Source: Candidatus Eiseniibacteriota bacterium (lineage in GTDB: Bacteria; Eisenbacteria; RBG-16-71-46). From it: a stretch of DNA of 48,055 nucleotides. Made by a program: the position numbers and the translations under genes. Of the stretch, positions 16,922 through 25,633 are shown one piece after another (within the stretch, counting starts at the first letter, position 1; each line of letters begins with the position of its first letter). Location of the stretch: contig JADJLL010000026.1 of assembly GCA_016710095.1 (NCBI GenBank), positions 1 through 48,055 on the forward strand. Reading direction: 5' to 3'. The notes beneath the pieces are model-generated. The model was given only the letters and a program-made list of their open reading frames with translations. It searched no databases and was not told the DNA's origin.

Positions 16922-17269
16922 ATGAACACGCGCATCGTCTACACGACCGGCGCCGGGCGCATGTGCCCGGACTGCGGCTGGCCCGCGAAGGACTGCAAGT
17001 GCTCGCGGCCCGGCGCGCAGAACGAAGCCGTGCCCGAGAGAATCGTCGCGAAGCTCCGCATGGAGCGCTCGGGCCGCGGCGGCAAGACCGTCACGGTGGT
17101 GGACGGATTGCCGAAGAACGACGCGTTCCTCGACGAACTGGCGACCGCGCTCAAGAAGTCGTGCGGCACCGGCGGCACCGTGCGCGAGGGCTGCGTCGAG
17201 CTCGCGGGCGACGTGCGCGAGCGCGTGCGGCCGCTGCTCGTGAAGCGCGGCTGGACGGTGAAGGGCTGA
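16922..17269 (+). CDS. yciH: SUI1/eIF1-like translation factor YciH
   Basis: 115 residues. A short N-terminal zinc knuckle (CPDCGWPAKDCKC, residues 15-27) precedes the SUI1 domain: RMERSGRGGKTVTVVDGLPK, then KKSCGTGGTVREGCVELAGD and VRPLLVKRGWTVKG. This is the bacterial homologue of eukaryotic initiation factor 1. It can bind the 30S subunit and influence start selection, but is non-essential in most bacteria. It has its own promoter and apparently a leaderless mRNA. A strong terminator follows 7 bases after the stop. Confidence 0.93.
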   Translation: MNTRIVYTTGAGRMCPDCGWPAKDCKCSRPGAQNEAVPERIVAKLRMERSGRGGKTVTVVDGLPKNDAFLDELATALKKSCGTGGTVREGCVELAGDVRERVRPLLVKRGWTVKG

Positions 17270-17276
17270 GACGAGC

Positions 17277-17313
17277 GACGCCGCCGTCACCCGAAGGTGG
17301 CGGCGGCGTCTTT
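17277..17313 (+). terminator. Intrinsic terminator of yciH
   Basis: A 15-base stem, 17277-17291 with 17296-17310, has one G-T pair and a CGAA tetraloop, followed by TTTC. It separates yciH from the convergent propeller gene, whose stop lies 15 bases further on. Confidence 0.8.
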
Positions 17314-17327
17314 CGTGATCGACCGAG

Positions 17328-19730
17328 CTAACGCGCGACGACGACCCGCTGCGTCGCTTCGGCGCCGTCGCAGCGCAGCCGGGCGAGGTACACGCCCTCG
17401 GGCAACGCGCGCGCATCGAGCGTGATCTCGTGCGTGCCCGCGCTCATCGCACGTCCGTCGGCGAGCGTGCGCACGCGGCGGCCGACGACGTCGAACAGTT
17501 CGAGCGACACCGCGCCCGCGCGCGGCAGCTGGAAGCGCAGCTGCGTGCTCGCGCGCGCCGGATGGGGCGAGGGAGAGGCGAACGACAGTGCCGCGGCCGC
17601 GGCGCCGTCGCCGACGCCCGACGTCGTCGGCAGCGGAATGCGCGCGAGGCCGGTCGCGCCATCGAGCCCGACCGCCGTGATCTGTCCACCCACGATCAAC
17701 GACGTGCCGTCCACGACCAGGCACTGCGGACTTCCGGTGACGCCCGGGTTCCAGGTCAGGTCGACGGCGCCGTTGATCGCATCGACGGCAGCCAGCTTGG
17801 AACGCGGAGTCGTGCCCATGGTGTTGAAGGAACCGCCCGCGTACACGCGCGAGCCGTCGACGAGAACCGCCGAGACGAACCCGTCGGCGCTCGGGTCCCA
17901 CGCTCCGAGCGCGCCCGTGCCTTTCGCCGCCGCAGCGAGGCGAAAGCGCGGCTGGCCGCCCGAGGTGGTGAACGAGCCTCCCATCAGGATCTCCGAACCG
18001 CGCGTGGCGAGGGCCAGGACCAGAGAGACCGATCCACCGGGATTGAACGCCGTGATCGTGTGGGTCGTGAGGTCGACGGCCGCGACGTTGAGGCGCGACT
18101 GGCCCATGAAGTTCACGAACTGCCCGCCCGCGTACAACGTGTTGCCGTCCGCGAGCAGCGCGTAGACGACGTTGTTCGGATTGGGCGCGAAGCTGGTCGC
18201 GATGCCGGTCGTCGCGTCGATCTCCGCGAGGTTGACCCGCGCCGACGCGCCGACGGACGTGAAGATGCCTCCGGCGTAGACGTTCGAGCCGACGATCGCG
18301 AGCGAACGGACCTGGTTGTTGATGTTCGGGTTCCAGCCGGTCGCCAGTCCGGTCGCCGTGCTCAGCGCGGCGAGACGGTTGCGCGTCTGCCCGCCGATCG
18401 TCGCAAACGTTCCACCGGCGTAGAGCGTCGAGCCGTTGAGCAGCAGCGTGTACACGATGTCCGACGCGTCCGGGTTGAAGGACGTCGGCGCGCCGGTCGT
18501 GAGGTTGATCGCCGCGATGCGGTTGCGCGTCACGCGGCCGGCCGACGTGAACGCGCCGCCGGCGATGGTCGAGGCGCCATTGCGCGCGAGCGCGTACACG
18601 AAACCGTTCGGACCGGGATCCCACGACGAGGCCACGCCGGTCGTGGCGTCGATCGCCGCGAGATTCGGCCGCGCCGATCCGCCCATCGTGGTGAACGAAC
18701 CGCCGGCGTAGACGGTGCCGCTCGAATACAGCAGCGCGTACACGCCGCCGGAGGTGGCGGGATTCCAGGCGCTCGCGAGGCCGGTCGTCGAGCTGAGCGC
18801 CGCGAGGCCCGCGCGCGTCTGGCCGCCGATGTTGGTGAAGAACCCGCCCGCGTAGATCGTGCCCGCGTTCACGGCGAGCGAAAGCACCGTGGAGTTCGCT
18901 TCGGGCGCCCAGTACGCGAGAGCCGCGGTCGTCGCGTCCACCGCGGCGATGTAGCCGCGCGCCGTCAAGCCGACATGCGTGAACGTGCCGCCCAGGTAGA
19001 CGGTCGAGCCGCTCACGGCGATCGCGCGCACGTCGGCGTCCGGCGCAGGGGCCCACGAAGTCGCGGCGCCGGTCGTCGTGTTCAGCGCCGCCGCGTTCGT
19101 GCGGGCGACGCCGGCGATGTTCCCGAACTGCCCGCCCACATAGAGCGTCGAGCCCGAGAGCGCCATCGCCTTGACGGCGCCGTCCGCCTGGGGATCGAAG
19201 GCCGTCGCCTGCCCGTTGTTGAGATTGATGGCGCCGAGGTTCTGGCGCGCGACGCCGCAAAGGTCGTCGAAGGCGCCGCCCACGTAGAGTGTGGTCCCCG
19301 AGAGCACCAACGAGTACACCGCGGCGCTGCCGCTGATCGGCGCCCACGAGTCGAGCGAACCGTCGGGCAGCACGTGCAACAGCCCGAGGCGCTCCTCGGC
19401 GCCGATCTGCATGGCGTTGCCGCCCACGAACCACCCGCCGCTGCCATCGGGCGACAGGGCGGTGACGTCGCCCTTGATGCGCGGGAACGGCGTCTGCGCG
19501 AGCCCCGCGGCGTCGAGCATCGCGGCCGTGCCGGTGTGCGGCATCAGGTGCGTGAACGTGCCGCCGAGGTAGAGCGTCGAGCCCGACTTCTGCATGGCGT
19601 AGACGATGCCGTCCGTCTGCCAGAACGTGGGGTCGAGCGTCTGGGCGAACGACTGCGCCGCGAAGGCACAGAGCGAGAGCGCGGCGGTGAGGCAGGCGAG
19701 TGCGCGGCGGAGCAGGGATGCGTGGAGCAT
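17328..19730 (-). CDS. Secreted beta-propeller protein with 14 repeats and FlgD-like tail
   Basis: 800 residues. MLHASLLRRALACLTAALSL... is a signal peptide (cleavage near AQSFA). Residues about 41-700 hold 14 consecutive repeats of roughly 47 residues with the pattern VxALxxSGSTLYxGGxFTxxGGxxRxxLAAxDxTTGxAxSWxP, one four-stranded blade each, hence probably two seven-bladed propellers. The C-terminal 85 residues (SPSPHPARASTQLRFQLP, LELFDVVGRRVRTL and YLARLRCDG) are a FlgD/type A-sorting-like beta sandwich, as found at the end of exported proteins in FCB-group bacteria. Surface display or secretion is inferred. The start at 19730 is chosen because it gives the signal peptide and a GGGAGA site; the open frame continues to 19940 with unlikely composition. 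Confidence 0.85.
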   Translation of the reverse strand: MLHASLLRRALACLTAALSLCAFAAQSFAQTLDPTFWQTDGIVYAMQKSGSTLYLGGTFTHLMPHTGTAAMLDAAGLAQTPFPRIKGDVTALSPDGSGGWFVGGNAMQIGAEERLGLLHVLPDGSLDSWAPISGSAAVYSLVLSGTTLYVGGAFDDLCGVARQNLGAINLNNGQATAFDPQADGAVKAMALSGSTLYVGGQFGNIAGVARTNAAALNTTTGAATSWAPAPDADVRAIAVSGSTVYLGGTFTHVGLTARGYIAAVDATTAALAYWAPEANSTVLSLAVNAGTIYAGGFFTNIGGQTRAGLAALSSTTGLASAWNPATSGGVYALLYSSGTVYAGGSFTTMGGSARPNLAAIDATTGVASSWDPGPNGFVYALARNGASTIAGGAFTSAGRVTRNRIAAINLTTGAPTSFNPDASDIVYTLLLNGSTLYAGGTFATIGGQTRNRLAALSTATGLATGWNPNINNQVRSLAIVGSNVYAGGIFTSVGASARVNLAEIDATTGIATSFAPNPNNVVYALLADGNTLYAGGQFVNFMGQSRLNVAAVDLTTHTITAFNPGGSVSLVLALATRGSEILMGGSFTTSGGQPRFRLAAAAKGTGALGAWDPSADGFVSAVLVDGSRVYAGGSFNTMGTTPRSKLAAVDAINGAVDLTWNPGVTGSPQCLVVDGTSLIVGGQITAVGLDGATGLARIPLPTTSGVGDGAAAAALSFASPSPHPARASTQLRFQLPRAGAVSLELFDVVGRRVRTLADGRAMSAGTHEITLDARALPEGVYLARLRCDGAEATQRVVVAR
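17630..19610 (-). repeat. 14 tandem degenerate coding repeats (about 141 bases each)
   Basis: Each unit encodes one YxGGxFT...R..LAA.D.TTG...WNP blade. Units differ in sequence, so the array is old and selected at protein level rather than a recent tandem amplification. Confidence 0.8.
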
Positions 19731-19806
19731 GGCGGTCTCCCGTTGCGGCGGGCGAGAGGCCGGCGCGGGGAGTAGCTCACCGAGCGGCCGGGAAAGTGAG
19801 CGCCCG

Positions 19807-19853
19807 GGGGAGTGCGCCACGGAATCATGACGACCGTCGCACTCCCCGCGCAA
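19807..19853 (-). promoter_or_regulatory. Possible promoter of the propeller gene within an inverted repeat
   Basis: On the minus strand TTGCGC (19853-19848), an 18-base spacer and CATGAT (19829-19824) are a plausible promoter, about 95 bases upstream of the start. GGGGAGTGCG (19807-19816) and CGCACTCCCC (19838-19847) form a perfect 10-base inverted repeat whose 21-base spacer contains the -10 box. A regulator site is possible. Confidence 0.3.
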
Positions 19854-20237
19854 TGGGAAAGTCCTCGCAAGACGCGGGTTGTGCTCGGAAGATTGGTGAA
19901 GTTGTCGGGCGCCCGCCTTCACGGTGGCCGCCCGTCTCATGTCAGGCGGCGGCGCGTGTTCGCGTCCGTTCGGGACCTCTCCGCGCTCCCCCCAGTAGTA
20001 CTCGCTCCACGCTCCGGCAACCCCCTGCTCAGGAACAGTCTCGTCGTCAGCACCTCCCGCGGCTTCAGCCGGTGATCCGGAGCCCCAGCCGCATCGCCGG
20101 GTGTCGTGATGCCTTCGCTCCGACGCCCTTCATGTAGTTGCGCCCACCATGAAAACCGCCATGCGCCAGATCGCCATCTGCCTCTCTTGGGACGCGTCGC
20201 TCCGCTGTGGTTCGCGCCGGTGTGACGGTGAGCATGT

Positions 20238-20255
20238 CTTCAGGTTCACCTGAAG
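20238..20255. repeat. 18-base palindrome CTTCAGGT-TC-ACCTGAAG
   Basis: The 8-base arms are perfect with a 2-base centre. On the minus strand it spans the TGA that ends the helix-turn-helix-like fragment. It could be an operator or a relic; no gene is clearly linked to it. Confidence 0.35.
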
Positions 20256-20904
20256 ATCGGGTTGGCGTCGCGCCGCACGCGGCTGATCGTCCGGTGCGTG
20301 ATGTCGGTGCGGCCGCGCGCGCGCGTGGAAAGTCGTGCTCGTCGGGGTGGCGGCGCGCGGCTTCGGCGCCGCGGCCGGCCTCTCCGTGCCGCGCGGATCG
20401 GCCCCGGCGCGCCTCGTTCTCCCCGTCCCTGCTGCGCCTTGGTCGGTCCCGACGGCGCAGCTCGGTGACCGTGAACCCCTGCAGGAGTAGCTCTTTCGCC
20501 ACGAGCACGTTGTAGCTGGTGGGATGGAACGGCGCAAGGGAAGACCCCGGCGCGGCCGGGCCTGGGTCGCACTGCGTGGACGCGGCGGCCCGGCCGGTTG
20601 GCGGCAGCCGGCGCGGCGCCGGGCGCGCGGCTGGCGTAGGCACGACACGGGCAGCCGTGGAGGTCGGCGGCGGGCTCCGGGCGGCGGCCAGTGGGTGGCA
20701 GGCGTCGGTCGCTGCCGTCGCCGGCAGGCAACAGCGGTAACGCTGCGGGCCGCCGTGGTGCCGTCGCGCTGTGCGCCAACCTCTGGCGCGTGTGGAATGG
20801 ACTCGGGGTTGGGGCAGAACGGGGCGCCAGGGGGCAGGCGTCGTGGTCTGCAGGCTCCCTGCGCCGTTCCTTCCCAATCTCCGCCACGAAGCTTCGAATC
20901 GGGC

Positions 20905-21528
20905 CTACCGCACTCGCACGATGCGACGGGTTGCCGCTCCGAGCGGGGACTCGGCACGCACGAAGAAGATGCCCGCGCCGAGCGCCCGGCCGTCATCCGC
21001 CCGCCCGTCCCAACGAAAGTGGCTCTCGCCGCGAGGAAGCGGTCCGGAATGCAGGCGCTTCACCACTCGACCCTGCAGGTCGAGCACGTGAAGCCGAACA
21101 CCGACCCCATCGTCGTGGCGCGCACTGCCGGGAATGGAGAGCACGATGCCGGCCGTCGGGGACGACGGGCTCCCGGTGACGCGAAGGCCGTAGGGAGTGT
21201 CCGGAACGGTCACCGCGTAGGGGCCATAGCTCGTGATGCCGCCGCCCGGACCCTGCAGGTCGAAGCGGTACCAGTACGTCTGGCCGGGCCGCGCCTGCAG
21301 GTCGGCGAGCTGGCAATCGCCCGTGCAGAGTGTGTAGTCCGAGGCGAGCGGCTGGTACTGGCCCGCCAGCTCTCCCGAACGCCAGACCTGGTAGTAGGAG
21401 CCCTGGTAAGAGCCGTTGAGCGTCACGCGGAGCAGTTCGTCCCGGTAGTGCACGGTCACGCCCGGATCGGCGAACGCAGCCTTCGACACGCCGAGCGCGA
21501 GAGCGAGGATCAATCCGAGGATTCGCAT
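20905..21528 (-). CDS. Secreted protein with FlgD-like C-terminal domain
   Basis: 207 residues. MRILGLILALALGVSKAAFA is a signal peptide. The middle region (about 24-110) looks like a fibronectin/Ig-type beta sandwich (VTLNGSYQGSYYQVWRSGEL, then QTYWYRFDLQGP) with a CTGDC pair. The last 90 residues form a FlgD-Ig-like domain (VRLHVLDLQGRVVKRL, FRWDGRADDGRALGAGIFFV and a terminal RRIVRVR), probably an export or surface-attachment signal. The start is fixed by a GGAGG site 8 bases upstream of 21528. It is separated from the YHS gene upstream on the same strand by a hairpin, so is probably its own unit. Exact function unknown. Confidence 0.78.
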   Translation of the reverse strand: MRILGLILALALGVSKAAFADPGVTVHYRDELLRVTLNGSYQGSYYQVWRSGELAGQYQPLASDYTLCTGDCQLADLQARPGQTYWYRFDLQGPGGGITSYGPYAVTVPDTPYGLRVTGSPSSPTAGIVLSIPGSARHDDGVGVRLHVLDLQGRVVKRLHSGPLPRGESHFRWDGRADDGRALGAGIFFVRAESPLGAATRRIVRVR

Positions 21529-21557
21529 GGTCACTGCCTCCCGAGGTCCACGTGGAA

Positions 21558-21600
21558 CGGCGCACCGGCCACCGCAACGGATGCGATGACCGGTGCGCCG
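21558..21600 (-). terminator. Hairpin after the YHS-domain gene
   Basis: CGGCGCACCGG (21558-21568) and CCGGTGCGCCG (21590-21600) form a perfect 11-base stem just past the YHS stop in its direction of transcription, followed by TTCC. It also lies 30 bases ahead of the next gene. Confidence 0.55.
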
Positions 21601-21608
21601 GTTTCGGA

Positions 21609-22052
21609 TTACTTCTTCGCCAGCTTGCTCCACTCGGCGTCGGCCTTCTTCACGAACATGGCCGGGTCGGCGTCGAACGCGGTCTTGGCTTCGGCGTTCG
21701 AAAACAGGTAGGTGATGCCGCCATGCAGCGTGAACAGCGTCGGGTCGCTCTTCACCTTCTGTCCCATCGCCATCGCGGTGGCGCACCAGCTGTCGTAGCC
21801 GACCGTGTACTTGGCGGGAGCGGCGACGTACAGCTTCTTCGCGTCGGCGTTCACGAACAGGTACGTGCGGCCGGCACGCGTGACGGCGAACTTCGGGTCG
21901 CCCTTCACGGCCTTGTTCGCGGCGACGTAGGCGACGGGGCAGTAGCCGCCGAGTGCGGGTTCGGAGGTGTGCTTGGCCGGTTTGGCGGCGAACGACGCGC
22001 CGGCGGTGAGAGCGACGAGCAGGGCGGCGGCCAGCAGGGCGATGCGACGCAT
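21609..22052 (-). CDS. Exported YHS-domain protein
   Basis: 147 residues. MRRIALLAAALLVALTAGASFA is a signal peptide. The mature part is a complete YHS-domain protein: GGYCPVAYVAANKAVKGDPK, RTYLFVNADAKKLYVAAPAK, YDSWCATAMAMGQKV, then the second half SDPTLFTLHGGITYLFSNAE and a closing W in DAEWSKL. YHS modules are small metal-linked domains, often next to copper, redox or nitrous-oxide genes; here the two cysteines (GYC and SWC) could bind metal. It lies 134 bases downstream of the fused flavin/iron-sulphur gene on the same strand, which suggests a shared redox or metal role. A GGAG site precedes the ATG. Confidence 0.85.
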   Translation of the reverse strand: MRRIALLAAALLVALTAGASFAAKPAKHTSEPALGGYCPVAYVAANKAVKGDPKFAVTRAGRTYLFVNADAKKLYVAAPAKYTVGYDSWCATAMAMGQKVKSDPTLFTLHGGITYLFSNAEAKTAFDADPAMFVKKADAEWSKLAKK

Positions 22053-22186
22053 GCGGGAATCTCCAGTCGAGAGTGAGTGACGCGAGTGCCGCTGCAAACG
22101 AGCGGTCTCTCTACTGGTGGGTGCGGGCCGCGGCCCGATTGTTACAGCACGGCGAGTCCACGCTTCGTCAACGATGCGCGGCCCGC

Positions 22187-24531
22187 TCAGGCCTTCGCTC
22201 GACCGCCTTCGCGCGCCCGCACGGGCGACGCCATCAGCGAATCGAGCGACACGATCGAACCGTCCGTGCCGACCTGGCCGAACTGCAGCACGCCGGTCGG
22301 GCACGCGTTCACGCACGCGGAGCAGCGCACGCACTCGGGGTCCTGCATCGGGCGGCCCTTGTTCGCGAAACTCATGACGTCGATGCCCTGATGGCAGACG
22401 CTGGTGCACACGTTGCACGAGATGCACTTCTTCTTCTCGGGCACGATCGCGAACCGGCTGAAGCGCGCATACAGGTGCATGAGCGCCGCGAGCGGGCAGG
22501 CGAAGCGGCACCACACGCGGCCGGAGTACTTGAAGTAGAAGCCCACGCCGAGCACGCCGCCGAACAGCACGTCGACGAACCACTTGTACGAGAGCGGATT
22601 CACGAGCCGGTGCTGCGCGTCTTTTCCTTCCATGAGCAGCGTGAAGACCGAGCCGAGGCCCGTGGCGGGGAACGCCCACGACACGACGCGCAGCGCGAGC
22701 AGCGCGAACGCGAACGCGAGGAACACCTGGCCGACGAAGTTCAGCCGGTTCCACTTCGGGCCGTGCGGCATCTTCGTGCGCTGTGCGTCGCCCAGTGTTT
22801 CGGCCAGCGCGCCGCACGAGCAGATCCAGCCGCAGTAGACGCCCTTGCCCCAGCGGCGGATCGCGAGCGGCAGCAACACGAACGTCTGCAGGAAGCCGAT
22901 CGCGATCCACGGCCAGATCGGCTGCTCGGTGAAGATGTTGTAGACGTTGAGCGGCCACGCGAGCACGAAGCCGTACGCACGCCAGTACGCGCGCGGATGC
23001 CCCCAGTCGGGCCAGTGGCGCGCGGCGTAGTCGGCGGCGCTCACGTACTTCTCGAACAGCGCGTCGCCGATCGTGGCGCCGACGCCGGAGTCGAACGCGC
23101 CGCGATAGCCGAGCCACGGCAGCACGATCTCGGGAAGGATGAAGAGCGGGATCGCCTGCACGAGGAACAGCGTGAGCGTCTGCTTCTTCACGTACGGCGT
23201 GGGCGTGACCGTCACGCGCTGCCAGCCGAACAGCCCGACGATCGACGTGTAGGCGAGCGTGTACCAGAACGAGCGGCTCTTCATGGACACGGCGATCGTG
23301 CCCACGAGCGTCGCGCGGTCGGCGACCTGTGCTTCCCACCACGAGCCGAGCGAGGCGAGACGCTGCGGCGCGTCGCCGGGCCAGGTGAGGTGCGACCAGA
23401 GCGCCCGCTCGAGGAAGCCGTTCGACTTCCAGTCGTAGAGCGCAGCGAGCGCGACGAGGAAGCACGCGATCGCGGCCCAGCCCGCGCGCGAGCCGTCACC
23501 CGCGATGCGGATGCCGCAGCGGCGCAGGAACGCGAGCGGCGCCTCGCGGCCGAGGAACGTGAAGACGGACTGCGCGGGCACGCGCGCGGTCTCGCCGGCG
23601 CCGTCGGCCAGTTCGGCATCCGTCGCGGTGATCTCGCGCACGCTCGTGCGCAGCCGCAGCGCGAGGGCGCCCCGCGAAGCGAGCGCCTGCACGCGTTCGG
23701 CGTTCTCGGCGCGCGCACGCGAGAAGTCCGCGCCGCGGTGGGCGAGCGTCACGCGCGCCCCGGCTTCGGCGAGCGCGGACGCGGCTTCGAGCGCCGAGTC
23801 GCCGCCGCCCACGACGAGCACGTCGCGACCCGCGTGATCGGCCGGGTCGTGCAGCCGCACGTGCACGTGATCGAGCGACTCGCCCGGAACGCCGAGCCGC
23901 CGGAAGTCGCCGCTGCGTCCGATCGCGATCAACACGGCGCGCGCGCGACGCGTGCCGCCGCCTTCGAGCTTCACCGTGAGCGCGCCGCCTTCGCGCACCA
24001 CGCGCTCGGGCGCGCGCGTGCGTGACGGGCACGCCGACGCGCTCGACCTGCGCGCGCAGTTCGTCGAGCAGCTGCTCCTTCACGGTCGCGCGCACCTGCA
24101 GCGCACCCTGCGGCAGGAGGTCCATCGGATACGTGAAGATCGGTTTGCCGCGCGGGAAGTCCGCGACCGTCGCGAACTGGGCCGTGCCTTCGATCACCTC
24201 GAACGACAGGCCCTGCAGCTTCGCCTCGATCGCGGCCGCCATGCCCGCGACGCCGCCGCCGAGGATCACGACGTCCACGAGATCGGCGTTCGCCGGCTTG
24301 CCGCGGCCCTGCGCGTCCGCCGCGATCGCGCGGACCGCGCGCACGCCCGAGTCGAGCGCGAACTTGAGGAGCGGCACGCCCGTCAGGTCGCCGCACACGA
24401 ACACGCCGGGCACGTTCGTGCGGCCGCCGGTTCCGGCCACGGGGAGCTTTTCGACTCCGCCCGCAGGCCACTGCAGGTGCAACCAGTTCGCGTAACGGGC
24501 GAGCGGGGAGCGGGGGCGCAGGCGCGGTCAT
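22187..24531 (-). CDS. Thioredoxin-reductase-like flavoprotein fused to a membrane polyferredoxin (frameshifted as sequenced)
   Basis: About 780 residues after correcting two single-base shifts (near 24505 and near 24012). The N-terminal part has VPGVFVCGDLTGVPLLKFAL, an FAD-binding VVILGGGVAGMAAAIEA and an NAD(P)-binding VLVVGGGDSALEAASALAEA, the thioredoxin-reductase/YpdA arrangement. It continues into membrane helices with YCGWICSCGALAETLG and WCRFACPLAALMHLY (NapH/NosR/CcoG-like) and ends in two 4Fe-4S sites, CISCNVCTSVC and CVRCSACVNACP. It should pass electrons from NAD(P)H through flavin to iron-sulphur centres at the membrane. The ATG overlaps the anti-sigma stop (TGATG at 24529-24533). 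The individual halves are known families; this fusion's substrate is unknown. Confidence 0.8.
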
Positions 24532-24814
24532 CAGGCCTCGGCAATCGGGAGGAACCGGCGGTCAGGAATCGATGAGAGCGCTTCTTCGACTCCGCGCGGA
24601 ACGAATCCATGAGCGCGTCCATGTTCGCGGGTTCGGCCGGTTCGGCGTCCCCGCGCACGGCGCGCAGGGCGATCCTTCGCCAGCCGCACCTGCTGCACGT
24701 AGACCTTGCAGGCCGAGCAGACGAGCAGGTGCAGCCACACGCCGAATCGCCCCGCAAACCCAACTTGCGGTCGACGTAATCGGACGCGGCGTGCGCGACA
24801 TGTTCGCAGTTCAT
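24531..24814 (-). CDS. Zinc-finger anti-sigma factor (frameshifted as sequenced)
   Basis: About 94 residues after correction. The frames join as MNCEHVAHAASDYVDRKLG, then RFGVWLHLLVCSACKVYVQQ, then ANMDALMDSFRAES and an end of RRFLPIAEA. The HLLVCSAC segment has the His-x3-Cys-x2-Cys pattern of zinc anti-sigma (ZAS) domains, which hold their ECF sigma factor until oxidation or another cue releases it. At least three single-base shifts are needed (near 24750, 24680 and 24590). No transmembrane helix is visible, so it would be a soluble, probably redox-responsive type. It overlaps the sigma stop by one base (a GTG at 24817 is an alternative start) and overlaps the next gene's ATG by one base. 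Confidence 0.7.
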
Positions 24815-25480
24815 CACTCAGGACTCCGCTCACGGCGTGGGGCCGGCTGCGCGGTGGCTCCGCCCCGCAGGTACGCGTCGAGGGCTTGACGGACCCGGAC
24901 GCGACCACGGTGCAGCAGCACTCGCTCGTTGGTTCCCGTGACGACCGAGAATGTTACAGACTTCTTCAATTCATGCCCTCGACGTCCCGGAGGAGCACCA
25001 CCCGGCGCGCTGGGACTCGGGCATCGCTTCCAGCGCGGCGACGATCACCTGCTGGGCCTCCGCGGTCAGGAACTCGGCTTCAGGATTCCTCAGGTCCCAG
25101 GGGTCGGGAGGCGCGCGCCAGTGCCCGTCCTCGAGAAACCCACCCGCGAGCGGATCCGTGTCCGTGAACATGTCGAGCTGGGACTCGCGCAGTCCACGTG
25201 TGTGTGCGCGAACGGCGCGCTTCTTGGCCTGGTGGACCAGGATCGCGAAGATCCAGGACCGCAGGGGGGAACGCCCCTCGAATCCCGCGATGCCGCGGAC
25301 CACGCCGAGCCAAGTCTCCTGCACCGCCTCCTCGACCACCGAGGCGTCGCGCGAGTAGGCGCGGGCCAGCCGCCGGAGTGAACCGTGCAGCGCCATGACG
25401 AGTTCGCGGAACGCGCGCTCGTCGCCCGCACGCAGGCGTGCGACGAAGGCCTCATCGAACTCGACATGCGGTGGCTGCAT
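24814..25480 (-). CDS. ECF-type RNA polymerase sigma factor (frameshifted in region 4)
   Basis: About 220 residues. Region 2 is intact: FVARLRAGDERAFRELVMAL, RLARAYSRDASVVEEAVQET, then RSPLRSWIFAILVHQAKKRA. Region 4 is readable only across single-base shifts near 25000, 24965 and 24940, giving PESQRA, VVLLRDVEGMN, EEVCNILG, and TNERVLLHRGRVRVRQALDA, the expected promoter-recognition helix-turn-helix. The start at 25480 has a GGGGAGG site. The stop overlaps the anti-sigma start. The sigma/anti-sigma pair precedes the flavin/iron-sulphur fusion, suggesting a redox or envelope stress response, and the divergent gene is an MscS channel. Confidence 0.82.
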
Positions 25481-25633
25481 CTCCCTGCCTCCCCGGATCA
25501 TCCTGCGACGGCGCGCGGACACCTTGCCTGCGGGCCGCGTCGGACGCAACGGCGGGCGGGCGCCTCGGATGGTAGAGTGCGGCTTCCGTCGCGGGATGCT
25601 CCTCCGCGGACGAGGACGGAGGTGACGTTGGGG

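Larger units (their letters stand above)
19731..20904. other. 1.17-kb stretch without a convincing gene
   Basis: Long open frames exist here on both strands, but their products are Arg/Pro/Ala-rich and look like GC-driven shadows. Two minus-strand pieces look more protein-like: YNVLVAKELLLQGFTVTELR (about 20455-20517) and, in another frame, TDITHRTISRVRRDANPIFR ending at a TGA (about 20246-20310). Both resemble helix-turn-helix segments, so a broken small DNA-binding gene is possible. A palindrome lies at 20238-20255. I cannot assign anything firmly. Confidence 0.4.

Noticed and set aside
17430..19775. A 781-codon plus-strand frame across the propeller gene
   Set aside because: The repetitive product simply mirrors the blade repeats on the other strand; the minus-strand gene has a signal peptide, repeats and sorting tail.
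20524..21711. A 395-codon plus-strand frame in and beyond the 1.17-kb gap
   Set aside because: Arg/Gly/Pro-rich, no domain, and it overlaps the well-supported FlgD-tailed gene on the minus strand.
22124..22137. The palindrome CGGGCCGCGGCCCG between the YHS and flavin/FeS genes as an operator
   Set aside because: Pure G/C self-complementary runs of this length are common by chance in such GC-rich DNA and no regulator or promoter context supports it.
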